22,865 bases of DNA from a virus: IMG/VR virus record IMGVR_UViG_3300009181_000370, positions 1 to 22,865 of that record; one strand, 5' to 3'. This document shows, in pieces, positions 11,483 through 16,701 of the stretch. The notes below the pieces were generated by a model that saw nothing but the letters and a program-made list of their open reading frames with translations, searched no databases and was not told where the DNA came from. The first letter of the stretch is position 1. Each line of letters starts with the position of its first letter. Both the position numbers and the translations under genes were made by a program.

Positions 11483-12157
11483 ATGTCTGAAGTGATTTAC
11501 ACCAAACTGGAACTCAACCCAGCAAAAACTTTTATCACTGGGGTGTGGTGCGATGGCGTGTATTTCTCTGCTGAACCGCCATTGAAGGCCACACCTAAGA
11601 ATGAGCAGTGGGTACGAACTGAGACTGCCAAGATAGCCGAAACCCATGAGGACTGCATCTTATGGCGATTGGAGCGGCAGATAGAGCTGAAGCGGGAGGT
11701 GATGGCGGCGGCTCGATATGAGAAGTATCGGAAAGATAGGCAATCGGATCAGTGGAATTCTGCCGCATATTTCCATTTAAGGGGCGCACCTCGCGATGAA
11801 ATTAAGGAAGAAACAGCCCGGCTAAATGCTGCGTGGATTAAGGCCATCCAATACAAAGCGGCACCAAGTGTGCGTGACACCGATCGGGATCGTAAAATGT
11901 TATATGAGGTGTCGGTAAAGGGCAGGACACTTAAAGATGTGGCCGCAGAGTTCGGTATATCCAGCTCTAGGGTCAGTCAGGTCATAGCGCGACAGCAAGG
12001 CCGAGATCATCGGTTTTGGGTCTCTCGATATCAGGACCATGTGGCAGAATGCCAGTTGCAGGAACCCGAACCAGAGGCCGCAGATCAAGGCATTGGAACG
12101 GACTGGACACCAGAGACGCAACACAAAGAATTTGAATTGTTAAGGGAAACAGCATAA
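11483..12157 (+). CDS. Sigma-region-4-like HTH protein, possible late regulator
   Basis: The 224-residue product has an alpha-helical, highly charged N-terminal two-thirds ('EDCILWRLERQIELKREVMAA' and similar) and a helix-turn-helix at about residues 147-172, 'GRTLKDVAAEFGISSSRVSQVIAR', which looks like sigma70 region 4 or a similar DNA-binding HTH. A mixed acidic tail follows. Such proteins can be positive regulators of late genes or terminase-related DNA-binding proteins. Here the gene stands right before the terminase small subunit and shares a TAATG junction with it. The start at 11483 has GGAG at an 11-base spacing, so the ribosome site is only fair. It could equally be a second, extra DNA-binding packaging factor. 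Confidence 0.6.
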   Translation: MSEVIYTKLELNPAKTFITGVWCDGVYFSAEPPLKATPKNEQWVRTETAKIAETHEDCILWRLERQIELKREVMAAARYEKYRKDRQSDQWNSAAYFHLRGAPRDEIKEETARLNAAWIKAIQYKAAPSVRDTDRDRKMLYEVSVKGRTLKDVAAEFGISSSRVSQVIARQQGRDHRFWVSRYQDHVAECQLQEPEPEAADQGIGTDWTPETQHKEFELLRETA

Positions 12158-12717
12158 TGGCGAAGAAACCCAAGGGTGATATCATCCCCTTCGAAGAGAA
12201 GATAGGCATTACGCCTAAAGTCGTACGACCAAAGTATATATTCGGCAGACCAACCAAGTACCAACCTGATTGGATGCTCGACAAGGTTATAGATCTCGGC
12301 ATCACTGGTGCCAGTAGGGCTAAGATCGCCCTGACCCTTGGTATCACTCATGAGACCTTGATTCAGTGGGAGAGGCAATTCCCAGACTTTTCTGAAGCCC
12401 TTAAAATGGCGAAGCTCGGAGCGCAGGTCTGGTTTGAAGAGGTGTTACAGTCAGCAATCCTTGGTGAGGGGGATACCCCGGCAGCATTGCTGATCTTCGC
12501 CCTAAAGAGTAGGTTTGCCACAGAGTACCGAGAGGTCAAGCACACCGAGATCTCTGGGGTGAATGGAGATCCTCTGGAGGTCAAGGCAATATCGATCGAT
12601 GCCAGCACACTGGACCCAGAGCAGAGAGAATTGGTTAAGCAGGCATTGCTTGCGGCCAAGAACGCGGCACATAGGCAGCCGATCACAATTGATAATGAAC
12701 CTAATGAGGATGATTGA
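12157..12717 (+). CDS. terS: Terminase small subunit
   Basis: This 186-residue protein has the plan of a phage terminase small subunit. 'GRPTKYQPDWMLDKVIDLGITGASRAKIALTLGITHETLIQWERQFPDF' (about residues 30-78, by its core KIALTLGITHETLIQWE) is the N-terminal DNA-binding helix-turn-helix that recognises the packaging site. A helical oligomerisation section 'FSEALKMAKLGAQVWFEE' follows, then an acidic/Gln-rich C-terminus with many Asp and Glu, the usual part that meets the large subunit. It starts in a TAATG overlap with the previous gene. The large subunit lies about 4 kb further on, an unusual separation. The assignment is by motif pattern, since small subunits diverge a lot. Confidence 0.75.
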   Translation: MAKKPKGDIIPFEEKIGITPKVVRPKYIFGRPTKYQPDWMLDKVIDLGITGASRAKIALTLGITHETLIQWERQFPDFSEALKMAKLGAQVWFEEVLQSAILGEGDTPAALLIFALKSRFATEYREVKHTEISGVNGDPLEVKAISIDASTLDPEQRELVKQALLAAKNAAHRQPITIDNEPNEDD

Positions 12718-12718
12718 T

Positions 12719-12985
12719 ATGACAACGAGAGAGCACGTTATTGAATGCGCCAAGGATTGGATGGGTCTGGTGTCAGAGGCAACCAAGTGGGGCCAATACA
12801 ACCCTGACCTTTTTGAGGGGACTAGAGAGCGCATGGATGTTTTGAACGCATGTGTGGATTTAGCCTATGGCCGTGCCAGAGAAGCACTGGTGGCATACTC
12901 TGCGGTGAGAGAGGCCGAGGCTAGGGCGCATGAGCGCATGCTGACTGTGATTGAAGAGACATTACAGGAAGGGGCAGTCCAATGA
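12719..12985 (+). CDS. Hypothetical helical protein
   Basis: An 88-residue helical protein beginning MTTREHVIECAKDWMGLVSEA with a long helix near the C-terminus ('AYGRAREALVAYSAVREAEAR' type, residues about 50-70, then 'HERMLTVIEETLQEG'). It has no recognised domain. The ATG at 12719 follows AGGA at an 8-base spacing and comes right after the terS stop; upstream in-frame methionines lie within terS. The next gene starts in an ATGA overlap. The run of small genes from here to the large terminase gene is read as one unit. Confidence 0.6.
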   Translation: MTTREHVIECAKDWMGLVSEATKWGQYNPDLFEGTRERMDVLNACVDLAYGRAREALVAYSAVREAEARAHERMLTVIEETLQEGAVQ

Positions 12986-13323
12986 GTATCCAGCCCCCAT
13001 ATGTAAACACAGAGACCCGCGAGCAACTTCTGGACAGGGCAACGAAGCAAAGGGTGATGCTGGCCCACATGCGGGCAGACATGATCAAGTTGGAGATGTA
13101 TCGAGACAAGGTGGAGAGTGTCGAGGAGCAGAACAGGGTGATCAAGAAGGAGAACAACCGACTGGCATCAACTGTTGGCCGGCTCAACAAAAAGATAGAG
13201 AAGCTCACATGCAAGGTAGAGAAGAAGGCGGTAAAGGGTGCAGAACAGGATAGTGAAACGGTTGAGCCCGACGATCGAAGTGATGACACCGCTGGGTCTA
13301 GCGGATGCGGAGTTTCTGATTGA
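12982..13323 (+). CDS. Coiled-coil hypothetical protein
   Basis: A 113-residue protein whose middle (about residues 35-85) is a classical coiled coil with heptads ('DKVESVEEQNRVIKKENNRL' then 'VGRLNKKIEKLTCKVEKK'). The C-terminus is acidic and Ser/Gly-rich and low-complexity. It may dimerise. The start overlaps the previous stop (ATGA at 12982-12985). The last 86 bases overlap the next gene's chosen GTG start in another frame. No family known to me gives it a function. Confidence 0.6.
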   Translation: MSIQPPYVNTETREQLLDRATKQRVMLAHMRADMIKLEMYRDKVESVEEQNRVIKKENNRLASTVGRLNKKIEKLTCKVEKKAVKGAEQDSETVEPDDRSDDTAGSSGCGVSD

Positions 13324-13495
13324 GTGCGGAGACGAGGCGCATATACAATGGGTGTGCTGGATCAGGAAGACAGGGGAATGCTGGACCTTTGTTAACCCTG
13401 AGATCCGTAAATCCTTGAATATGACCATGCAACGCGATACAATTTCCTTGTTTAGTGAATCAATAATGAATCGATATAAGGGGTTTAAGAAATGA
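13238..13495 (+). CDS. Hypothetical small protein
   Basis: An 85-residue protein with a globular core 'SPTIEVMTPLGLADAEFLIECG' (by its central part IEVMTPLGLADAEFL) and 'WVCWIRKTGECWTFVNPEIR', which recalls small phage beta-barrel-like proteins (a 'TPLG.G.A.F' strand pair). I cannot assign a function. The start is uncertain: a GTG at 13238 keeps the first strand, whereas the ATG at 13283 cuts into it; neither has a strong ribosome site, so the GTG is preferred for the sake of the conserved strand. The gene overlaps the coiled-coil gene for 86 bases with this start, or 41 with the ATG. Confidence 0.5.
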   Translation: MQNRIVKRLSPTIEVMTPLGLADAEFLIECGDEAHIQWVCWIRKTGECWTFVNPEIRKSLNMTMQRDTISLFSESIMNRYKGFKK

Positions 13496-13683
13496 CAGAC
13501 ATGCCTGAGTTTATCGCCGGGGAAAGAGCGAAAGTTATCTTCCGCATATGCCAAGAGGACGGTGCAGTCATCACCATGGAGACCTGTCTCAAACTTGCTC
13601 GCCTATGGTCACAGTCAGACGAGTACAAGCGCGGCATCATGGTCGATATCTTGAGAGGTTATGATGACAAACCAACACCGTGA
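13492..13683 (+). CDS. Hypothetical small protein
   Basis: A 63-residue protein, MTDMPEFIAGERAKVIFRIC at the start and 'LKLARLWSQSDEYKRGIMVDIL' in the second half, mixed in charge and mostly helical. No domain or membrane segment is visible. It starts in an ATGA overlap with the previous gene, with AAGG upstream, and overlaps the next gene by about 20 bases. Its position in the run of small genes between the two terminase subunits is the only context available. Confidence 0.55.
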   Translation: MTDMPEFIAGERAKVIFRICQEDGAVITMETCLKLARLWSQSDEYKRGIMVDILRGYDDKPTP

Positions 13684-13900
13684 TTTGGAAATCGCTAACT
13701 TCATACGGTGCCTTGAAACGCATGTGACAGACAGTCACCTTGCCAAGGTAATGCGGGAATGCACACGCACACTGGAGCGGCAACACACCGAGCTGACACA
13801 CTTATACAGAGAGAATGATCAGTTGCGTGAGAGGCTTGCTAATGCGCAGCAGGGCCTGATTGACGCAAGAGATGCTATCCTGAGACTGAGGGGGGAATGA
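13664..13900 (+). CDS. Coiled-coil hypothetical protein
   Basis: A 78-residue helical protein. The C-terminal half ('ERQHTELTHLYRENDQLRERL' by its core LTHLYRENDQLRERL) is a coiled coil, with hydrophobics spaced in heptads. ATG 13664 is chosen over the adjacent ATG at 13661 because GAGG is five bases upstream rather than two. It overlaps the end of the preceding gene by 20 bases and the following gene shares one base. Function unknown. Confidence 0.55.
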   Translation: MTNQHRDLEIANFIRCLETHVTDSHLAKVMRECTRTLERQHTELTHLYRENDQLRERLANAQQGLIDARDAILRLRGE

Positions 13901-14112
13901 TGGACATTGTTAAACGGTTGCGGCGTTGGTCTGCCGAAGAAAGCACATACGAGTTGCTTTCTAATGCCGCTGACGAGATTGAACGGTTGCGGGAAGCTTT
14001 ATTCAAATTGGACCAAGGTGCTAAAGATAGTTACGGAAGCCCTGCCTATGGAAGTATGGCATCTTCGTTTGTCCAAAGTATTGTTACCAAAACACTGGGG
14101 GAGAAAAAGTGA
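13900..14112 (+). CDS. Hypothetical protein (second MDIV copy)
   Basis: A 70-residue protein that begins MDIVKRLRRWSAEESTYELL and carries 'AADEIERLREALFKL', the same pattern as the protein at 3984-4262. The two are likely paralogues that share a helical domain. The short tail 'SSFVQSIVTKTLGEKK' is different. Two ATGs stand in tandem (13897, 13900); I chose the second as it matches the other copy. The first would extend by one residue. The stop overlaps the next start as TGATG. The role is unknown. Confidence 0.6.
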   Translation: MDIVKRLRRWSAEESTYELLSNAADEIERLREALFKLDQGAKDSYGSPAYGSMASSFVQSIVTKTLGEKK

Positions 14113-14363
14113 TGACAAGGATTGAATTGACTGATCTGGAACGGAAGAAGCTGGCCGATGCCGGGCGTGGTTTTATGGCAAAGCACCGATCGGCACAGGA
14201 GATAGAGATAGCAGAATTGAAGAACGCACTGGCCATTGCCAAGCAAAAGAAGACCCTACGCGATGAGTTTGCCATGGCGGCAATGATTGCTCTGGGGAAG
14301 GAGTCATCCTCCGAGTTTGCCTATGCTATTGCAGATGCAATGATGAAGGAGCGTATGAAATGA
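14112..14363 (+). CDS. Hypothetical protein with 'ADAMM' C-terminal motif
   Basis: An 83-residue helical protein with a charged middle ('HRSAQEIEIAELKNALAIAK' by its core IEIAELKNALAIAK) and a C-terminal segment 'FAYAIADAMMKERM'. This segment resembles the end of the product of 14876-15175 ('AWALGDAMMRAK'), so the two share a C-terminal helix. Short phage proteins with the 'A..LADAM' ending are widespread, of unknown function. It starts in a TGATG overlap with the previous gene, and an in-frame GTG one codon earlier is less likely. The next gene starts in an ATGA overlap. Confidence 0.6.
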   Translation: MTRIELTDLERKKLADAGRGFMAKHRSAQEIEIAELKNALAIAKQKKTLRDEFAMAAMIALGKESSSEFAYAIADAMMKERMK

Positions 14364-14722
14364 CTAGGGGGCGGAAGAAGGGGTCATATTCTAAATGGTC
14401 TCCAGAGCGGGTCTCACAGATCGTCGAGATGGCAAGGACAGGTATGTCATACAGCGAGATCGGTGCCACTATGGGTGAACAAGGGTATGTTATCCGAAAT
14501 TTGCTCAAACGGTATGGCGTCTACGTCACCCGCAAGGATGTGGGGCAATCTCGGTGGCAACCGATCAAGACCGCTCCAAGGGATGGGACCACCATCATTG
14601 TCTATGAGCCGGGTTTTTACCAGACTGCTGCATGGACTGGCGGCGGATGGACTAACGCATGTGATAGTTGGTTGGGAGACGTAACGCACTGGATGCCGTT
14701 GCCAAAACCGCCTAAAGAATAA
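14360..14722 (+). CDS. HTH domain fused to DUF551 domain
   Basis: This 120-residue protein has two parts. Residues 1-55 ('SYSKWSPERVSQIVEMARTG' then 'SYSEIGATMGEQGYVIRNLL') look like a homeodomain-like helix-turn-helix, of the kind used by GcrA or resolvase proteins. Residues 66-118 are a DUF551 domain, recognised by 'WQPIKTAPRDGTTI', a 'GGWTNACD' strand and the closing 'THWMPLPKPP'. DUF551 is a common small phage domain of unknown function. A fusion with a DNA-binding N-terminus suggests that the DUF551 part may act on or near DNA. It overlaps the previous gene as ATGA and is followed by a 153-base gap without a convincing gene. Confidence 0.7.
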   Translation: MTRGRKKGSYSKWSPERVSQIVEMARTGMSYSEIGATMGEQGYVIRNLLKRYGVYVTRKDVGQSRWQPIKTAPRDGTTIIVYEPGFYQTAAWTGGGWTNACDSWLGDVTHWMPLPKPPKE

Positions 14723-14875
14723 AGAGTTTGCCGCTGCCGGGGTCTTATCCCAGATAAGCCCATCACTACCGGCATCGGCATTGGATCTGGATACGATTGG
14801 GGGTTTCCTGTTCGTCGCGATGCCAGACCTGTTACCGCAAGACGTGAGCGGTAGCACTAACACAAGGGGGATACC
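14723..14875. other. 153-base gap with nested inverted repeats
   Basis: This is the longest unexplained gap in the compact late-side block. TGCCGG (14735-14740) can pair with CCGGCA (14769-14774), enclosing a second perfect stem CTTATC (14744-14749) with GATAAG (14753-14758). A third stem joins TACCGC (14833-14838) to GCGGTA (14848-14853). One frame, 14685-14881, is open but has no good start. No tRNA cloverleaf was recognised. It could be a structured leader, a small RNA or a remnant gene. Confidence 0.35.
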
Positions 14876-15175
14876 ATGAAGAAGACTGAGATTGAGGCCG
14901 AGCGGGATCTGCTGGCAAAAAACCACAAGCGGCTGAACAAAGAGATCCAAGGTCTGCTCAATGAGAACAAGGATTTGCGGAAGCGGTTGGTCGAGGCAAA
15001 GGACCGAGCGGCGGACCTGCATATAGAGTTAGACAACAAACACGCTGACGATCGACGGCACTTTGCCACTACAGCCCTGCATTCGCTGATACAGGACGCA
15101 GAATCGTACAAGACCCCTGACCAGATAGCCGAGCAGGCATGGGCACTGGGCGATGCGATGATGAGGGCAAAGTGA
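14876..15175 (+). CDS. Coiled-coil protein with 'DAMM' C-terminal motif
   Basis: A 99-residue protein dominated by a long charged coiled coil ('LNKEIQGLLNENKDLRKRLVEAK' by its core LLNENKDLRKRLV) followed by a short domain 'FATTALHSLIQDAE' and the end 'QAWALGDAMMRAK'. That end matches the motif of the gene at 14112-14363. The ATG at 14876 has AGGGGG upstream and follows the structured gap. Its stop shares a base with the transporter start (TGATG), so it may be expressed together with the transporter and DpdA-like genes. Function unknown. Confidence 0.6.
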   Translation: MKKTEIEAERDLLAKNHKRLNKEIQGLLNENKDLRKRLVEAKDRAADLHIELDNKHADDRRHFATTALHSLIQDAESYKTPDQIAEQAWALGDAMMRAK

Positions 15176-15678
15176 TGCGGTATATTGTTCTCTTTGCATA
15201 TATTAGCACTGTCCCACTAGCAAATTGGATGATTGGCAACGTAGGCTTATGCGTGAAAGAGGGCGTATGCTTAGTGCCTGTTGCACCTGATGTGATGGCC
15301 CCAAGTGGGGTGCTGGCAATTGGTCTAGCATTTGTCCTACGCAATTTCATGCAGGATTTGTGGGGCATCAAGTTAACATTGGTGGCCATGGGTGCCGGTG
15401 CTTTGCTGTCGGGGTTTGTCAGCCCGCCTGCTTTTGTTATTGCGTCTGTGTCAGCGTTTATCCTTGCAGAAACCGCAGATATGTTGGTTTACACGCCTCT
15501 GCGGAAAAATGGTCTGACAAGGGCTTTGTTAGCATCCTGTTTCGTTGGGGCGGTTGTTGATAGCGCGGTGTTTTTGTGGGTCGCGTTTGGGTCTCTTGAT
15601 TACATCATTGGTGAAGTAATCGGTAAATCCTACGCTGCACTGTTTGCCGCCTTGATTACAAAGGCAATGCGGCGATGA
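15175..15678 (+). CDS. VUT/YhhQ-type queuosine-precursor transporter
   Basis: This 167-residue membrane protein has about six transmembrane helices (roughly residues 3-22, 42-57, 66-84, 86-106, 115-138 and 143-163). The 'VTIWRNVxxxCVxxGxCLxPV..DVMAPSGVLAIGLAFVLRN' pattern (by its core MAPSGVLAIGLAFVLR) and later 'SPPAFVIASVSAF', 'LASCFVGAVVDSAVFL' and 'AFGSLDYIIGEVIGK' are those of the VUT family, whose E. coli member YhhQ imports the queuosine precursors preQ0 and preQ1. It is shorter than YhhQ (about 220 residues), as in phage versions. The ATG at 15175 overlaps the previous stop as TGATG. The DpdA-like gene follows in an ATGA overlap. Together they suggest import of a 7-deazaguanine precursor for phage DNA. 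Confidence 0.82.
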   Translation: MRYIVLFAYISTVPLANWMIGNVGLCVKEGVCLVPVAPDVMAPSGVLAIGLAFVLRNFMQDLWGIKLTLVAMGAGALLSGFVSPPAFVIASVSAFILAETADMLVYTPLRKNGLTRALLASCFVGAVVDSAVFLWVAFGSLDYIIGEVIGKSYAALFAALITKAMRR

Positions 15679-16373
15679 CCGTTTACTATCATGGCACACC
15701 AATTACGCCGCGCACGGAGATGTTGAAACTAGCGGGAAAGAATTTTTGCGTTTCGTTTGCATGGCCCGGCGACATTGATGTTAGTCTATCAATCGGTCAA
15801 TCGGTGCTAATGGATAATGGGGCGTTCTCTGCATACACAAAGGGCAAGAGCGTAAACGAGAAGAAACTGTACGACTGGATTGAACCGAGGTTAAAGCACC
15901 CGCACAAGGCCATCGTTATGGATGTTATCAACGGTGACGTTGACCAACAGAGGAAGGCTAGAAAACGGTGGCCGTTCCCAAAAGAATTGTCTTGGGCGGT
16001 ATGGCACTTAGACAAGCCTCTCAATTATCTGCAAGAGATAGTAGAGGAAGACGGCGCGGTATGTTTTGGATCTGCCGGTGAGTATTGGCAAATTGGCACA
16101 GAGAAATGGATTCGGCGTATGGATGAGGCGTTTACCCTGCTATCTAAGAAAAGAACAATGCCTTGGGTGCATGGGTTGCGTATGTCAGCTCAGGCAGGGG
16201 ATTGGCCATTAGCAAGCGTAGATAGCACTAATGTCGCAAGAAACCATAGCGGTTCCAGCAGGTGCCCGTCAAAGGACATAGTGAAAATGGCGCAAAGGAT
16301 TGAAAGCGTTCACCAGCCTAAAGTATGGGAACCGAGAAACGTGCAATTAATGTTAACATTAGGAGGGGAGTGA
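15675..16373 (+). CDS. dpdA-like: DpdA-like (TGT-related) DNA base-exchange protein
   Basis: The 232-residue protein resembles the phage DpdA group, distant relatives of tRNA-guanine transglycosylase (TGT) that swap guanine in DNA for a 7-deazaguanine base. Motifs support a TGT-like barrel: 'LMDNGAFSAY' with Asp47 (TGT has DSGGFQ), 'IVMDVI' (Asp83), 'VWHLDKP', 'CFGSAGEYW' and 'SVDSTNVARNH' with Asp183, the position of the TGT nucleophile in 'D..TR.ARN'. It is shorter than canonical TGT (about 375) and has no zinc-binding Cys cluster, as expected for a DNA version. It follows the transporter gene in an ATGA overlap. The substrate base and target sequence are unknown; no preQ0-making genes lie here, so the precursor would come from the host. 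Confidence 0.65.
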   Translation: MTVYYHGTPITPRTEMLKLAGKNFCVSFAWPGDIDVSLSIGQSVLMDNGAFSAYTKGKSVNEKKLYDWIEPRLKHPHKAIVMDVINGDVDQQRKARKRWPFPKELSWAVWHLDKPLNYLQEIVEEDGAVCFGSAGEYWQIGTEKWIRRMDEAFTLLSKKRTMPWVHGLRMSAQAGDWPLASVDSTNVARNHSGSSRCPSKDIVKMAQRIESVHQPKVWEPRNVQLMLTLGGE

Positions 16374-16474
16374 TGAGGCAATTTGGTATTCACCCAGATG
16401 ATGTACGACCAATGGTGCATATCGTCATCATGTACACGGTTGTGGTTGCAGTGTGCTTTTTGGTGGCATGGTGA
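16373..16474 (+). CDS. 33-residue single-pass membrane peptide
   Basis: A very short gene, with ATG 16373 sharing one base with the previous stop (TGATG) and an excellent AGGAGG ribosome site six bases upstream. The product starts MRQFGIHPDDVRPMVHIVI and ends in a hydrophobic helix of about 18 residues ('IVIMYTVVVAVCFLVAW'), typical of a single membrane span with a short soluble N-terminus. It follows the transporter and the DpdA-like gene and may act with the transporter, but a lysis or stress function is also possible. The strong ribosome site and coupled start make it a real gene despite its size. Confidence 0.65.
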   Translation: MRQFGIHPDDVRPMVHIVIMYTVVVAVCFLVAW

Positions 16475-16701
16475 ACAGCGACCCCATTTATTTTCTGAAC
16501 AACTATGGTCAGTGCCGGCTGGACAAGTGCATGTGCATTGACCGTGACAACCCCCGCTTTGATGGCGCATGGGGCGGTCTGGCCTGCCCAGACTGGGTTG
16601 CAAGCGGTTCGCAAGACCTCCATTCTATGATAGAGAGGGCAAAATTAACGTATATGGCGAACAAAAATGATGAACGCACCCGTAATACTCAGAGGCCTTG
16701 A
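16468..16701 (+). CDS. Cys-rich hypothetical protein
   Basis: A 77-residue protein with a cluster of cysteines ('QCRLDKCMCIDRDN' and 'LACPDW'), suggesting a small metal-binding or disulfide-stabilised domain (CxxxxCxC...C). The C-terminus is basic (MANKNDERTRNTQRP). The start is uncertain: ATG 16468 has GGTGG upstream, GTG 16471 overlaps the preceding stop, and GTG 16453 lies further up. It overlaps the end of the membrane peptide and also the beginning of the large terminase gene by 35 bases. Function unknown. Confidence 0.55.
   Translation: MVNSDPIYFLNNYGQCRLDKCMCIDRDNPRFDGAWGGLACPDWVASGSQDLHSMIERAKLTYMANKNDERTRNTQRP

Noticed and set aside
14685-14881. Rightward open frame through the 153-base gap
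   Set aside because: It has no ATG, GTG or TTG with a ribosome site near its start; the only ATG gives 19 residues. Kept only as a remark on the gap.
14447-15022. Leftward open frame of 191 codons
   Set aside because: It crosses the HTH-DUF551 gene, the gap and the coiled-coil gene on the opposite strand and shows no domain or ribosome site.
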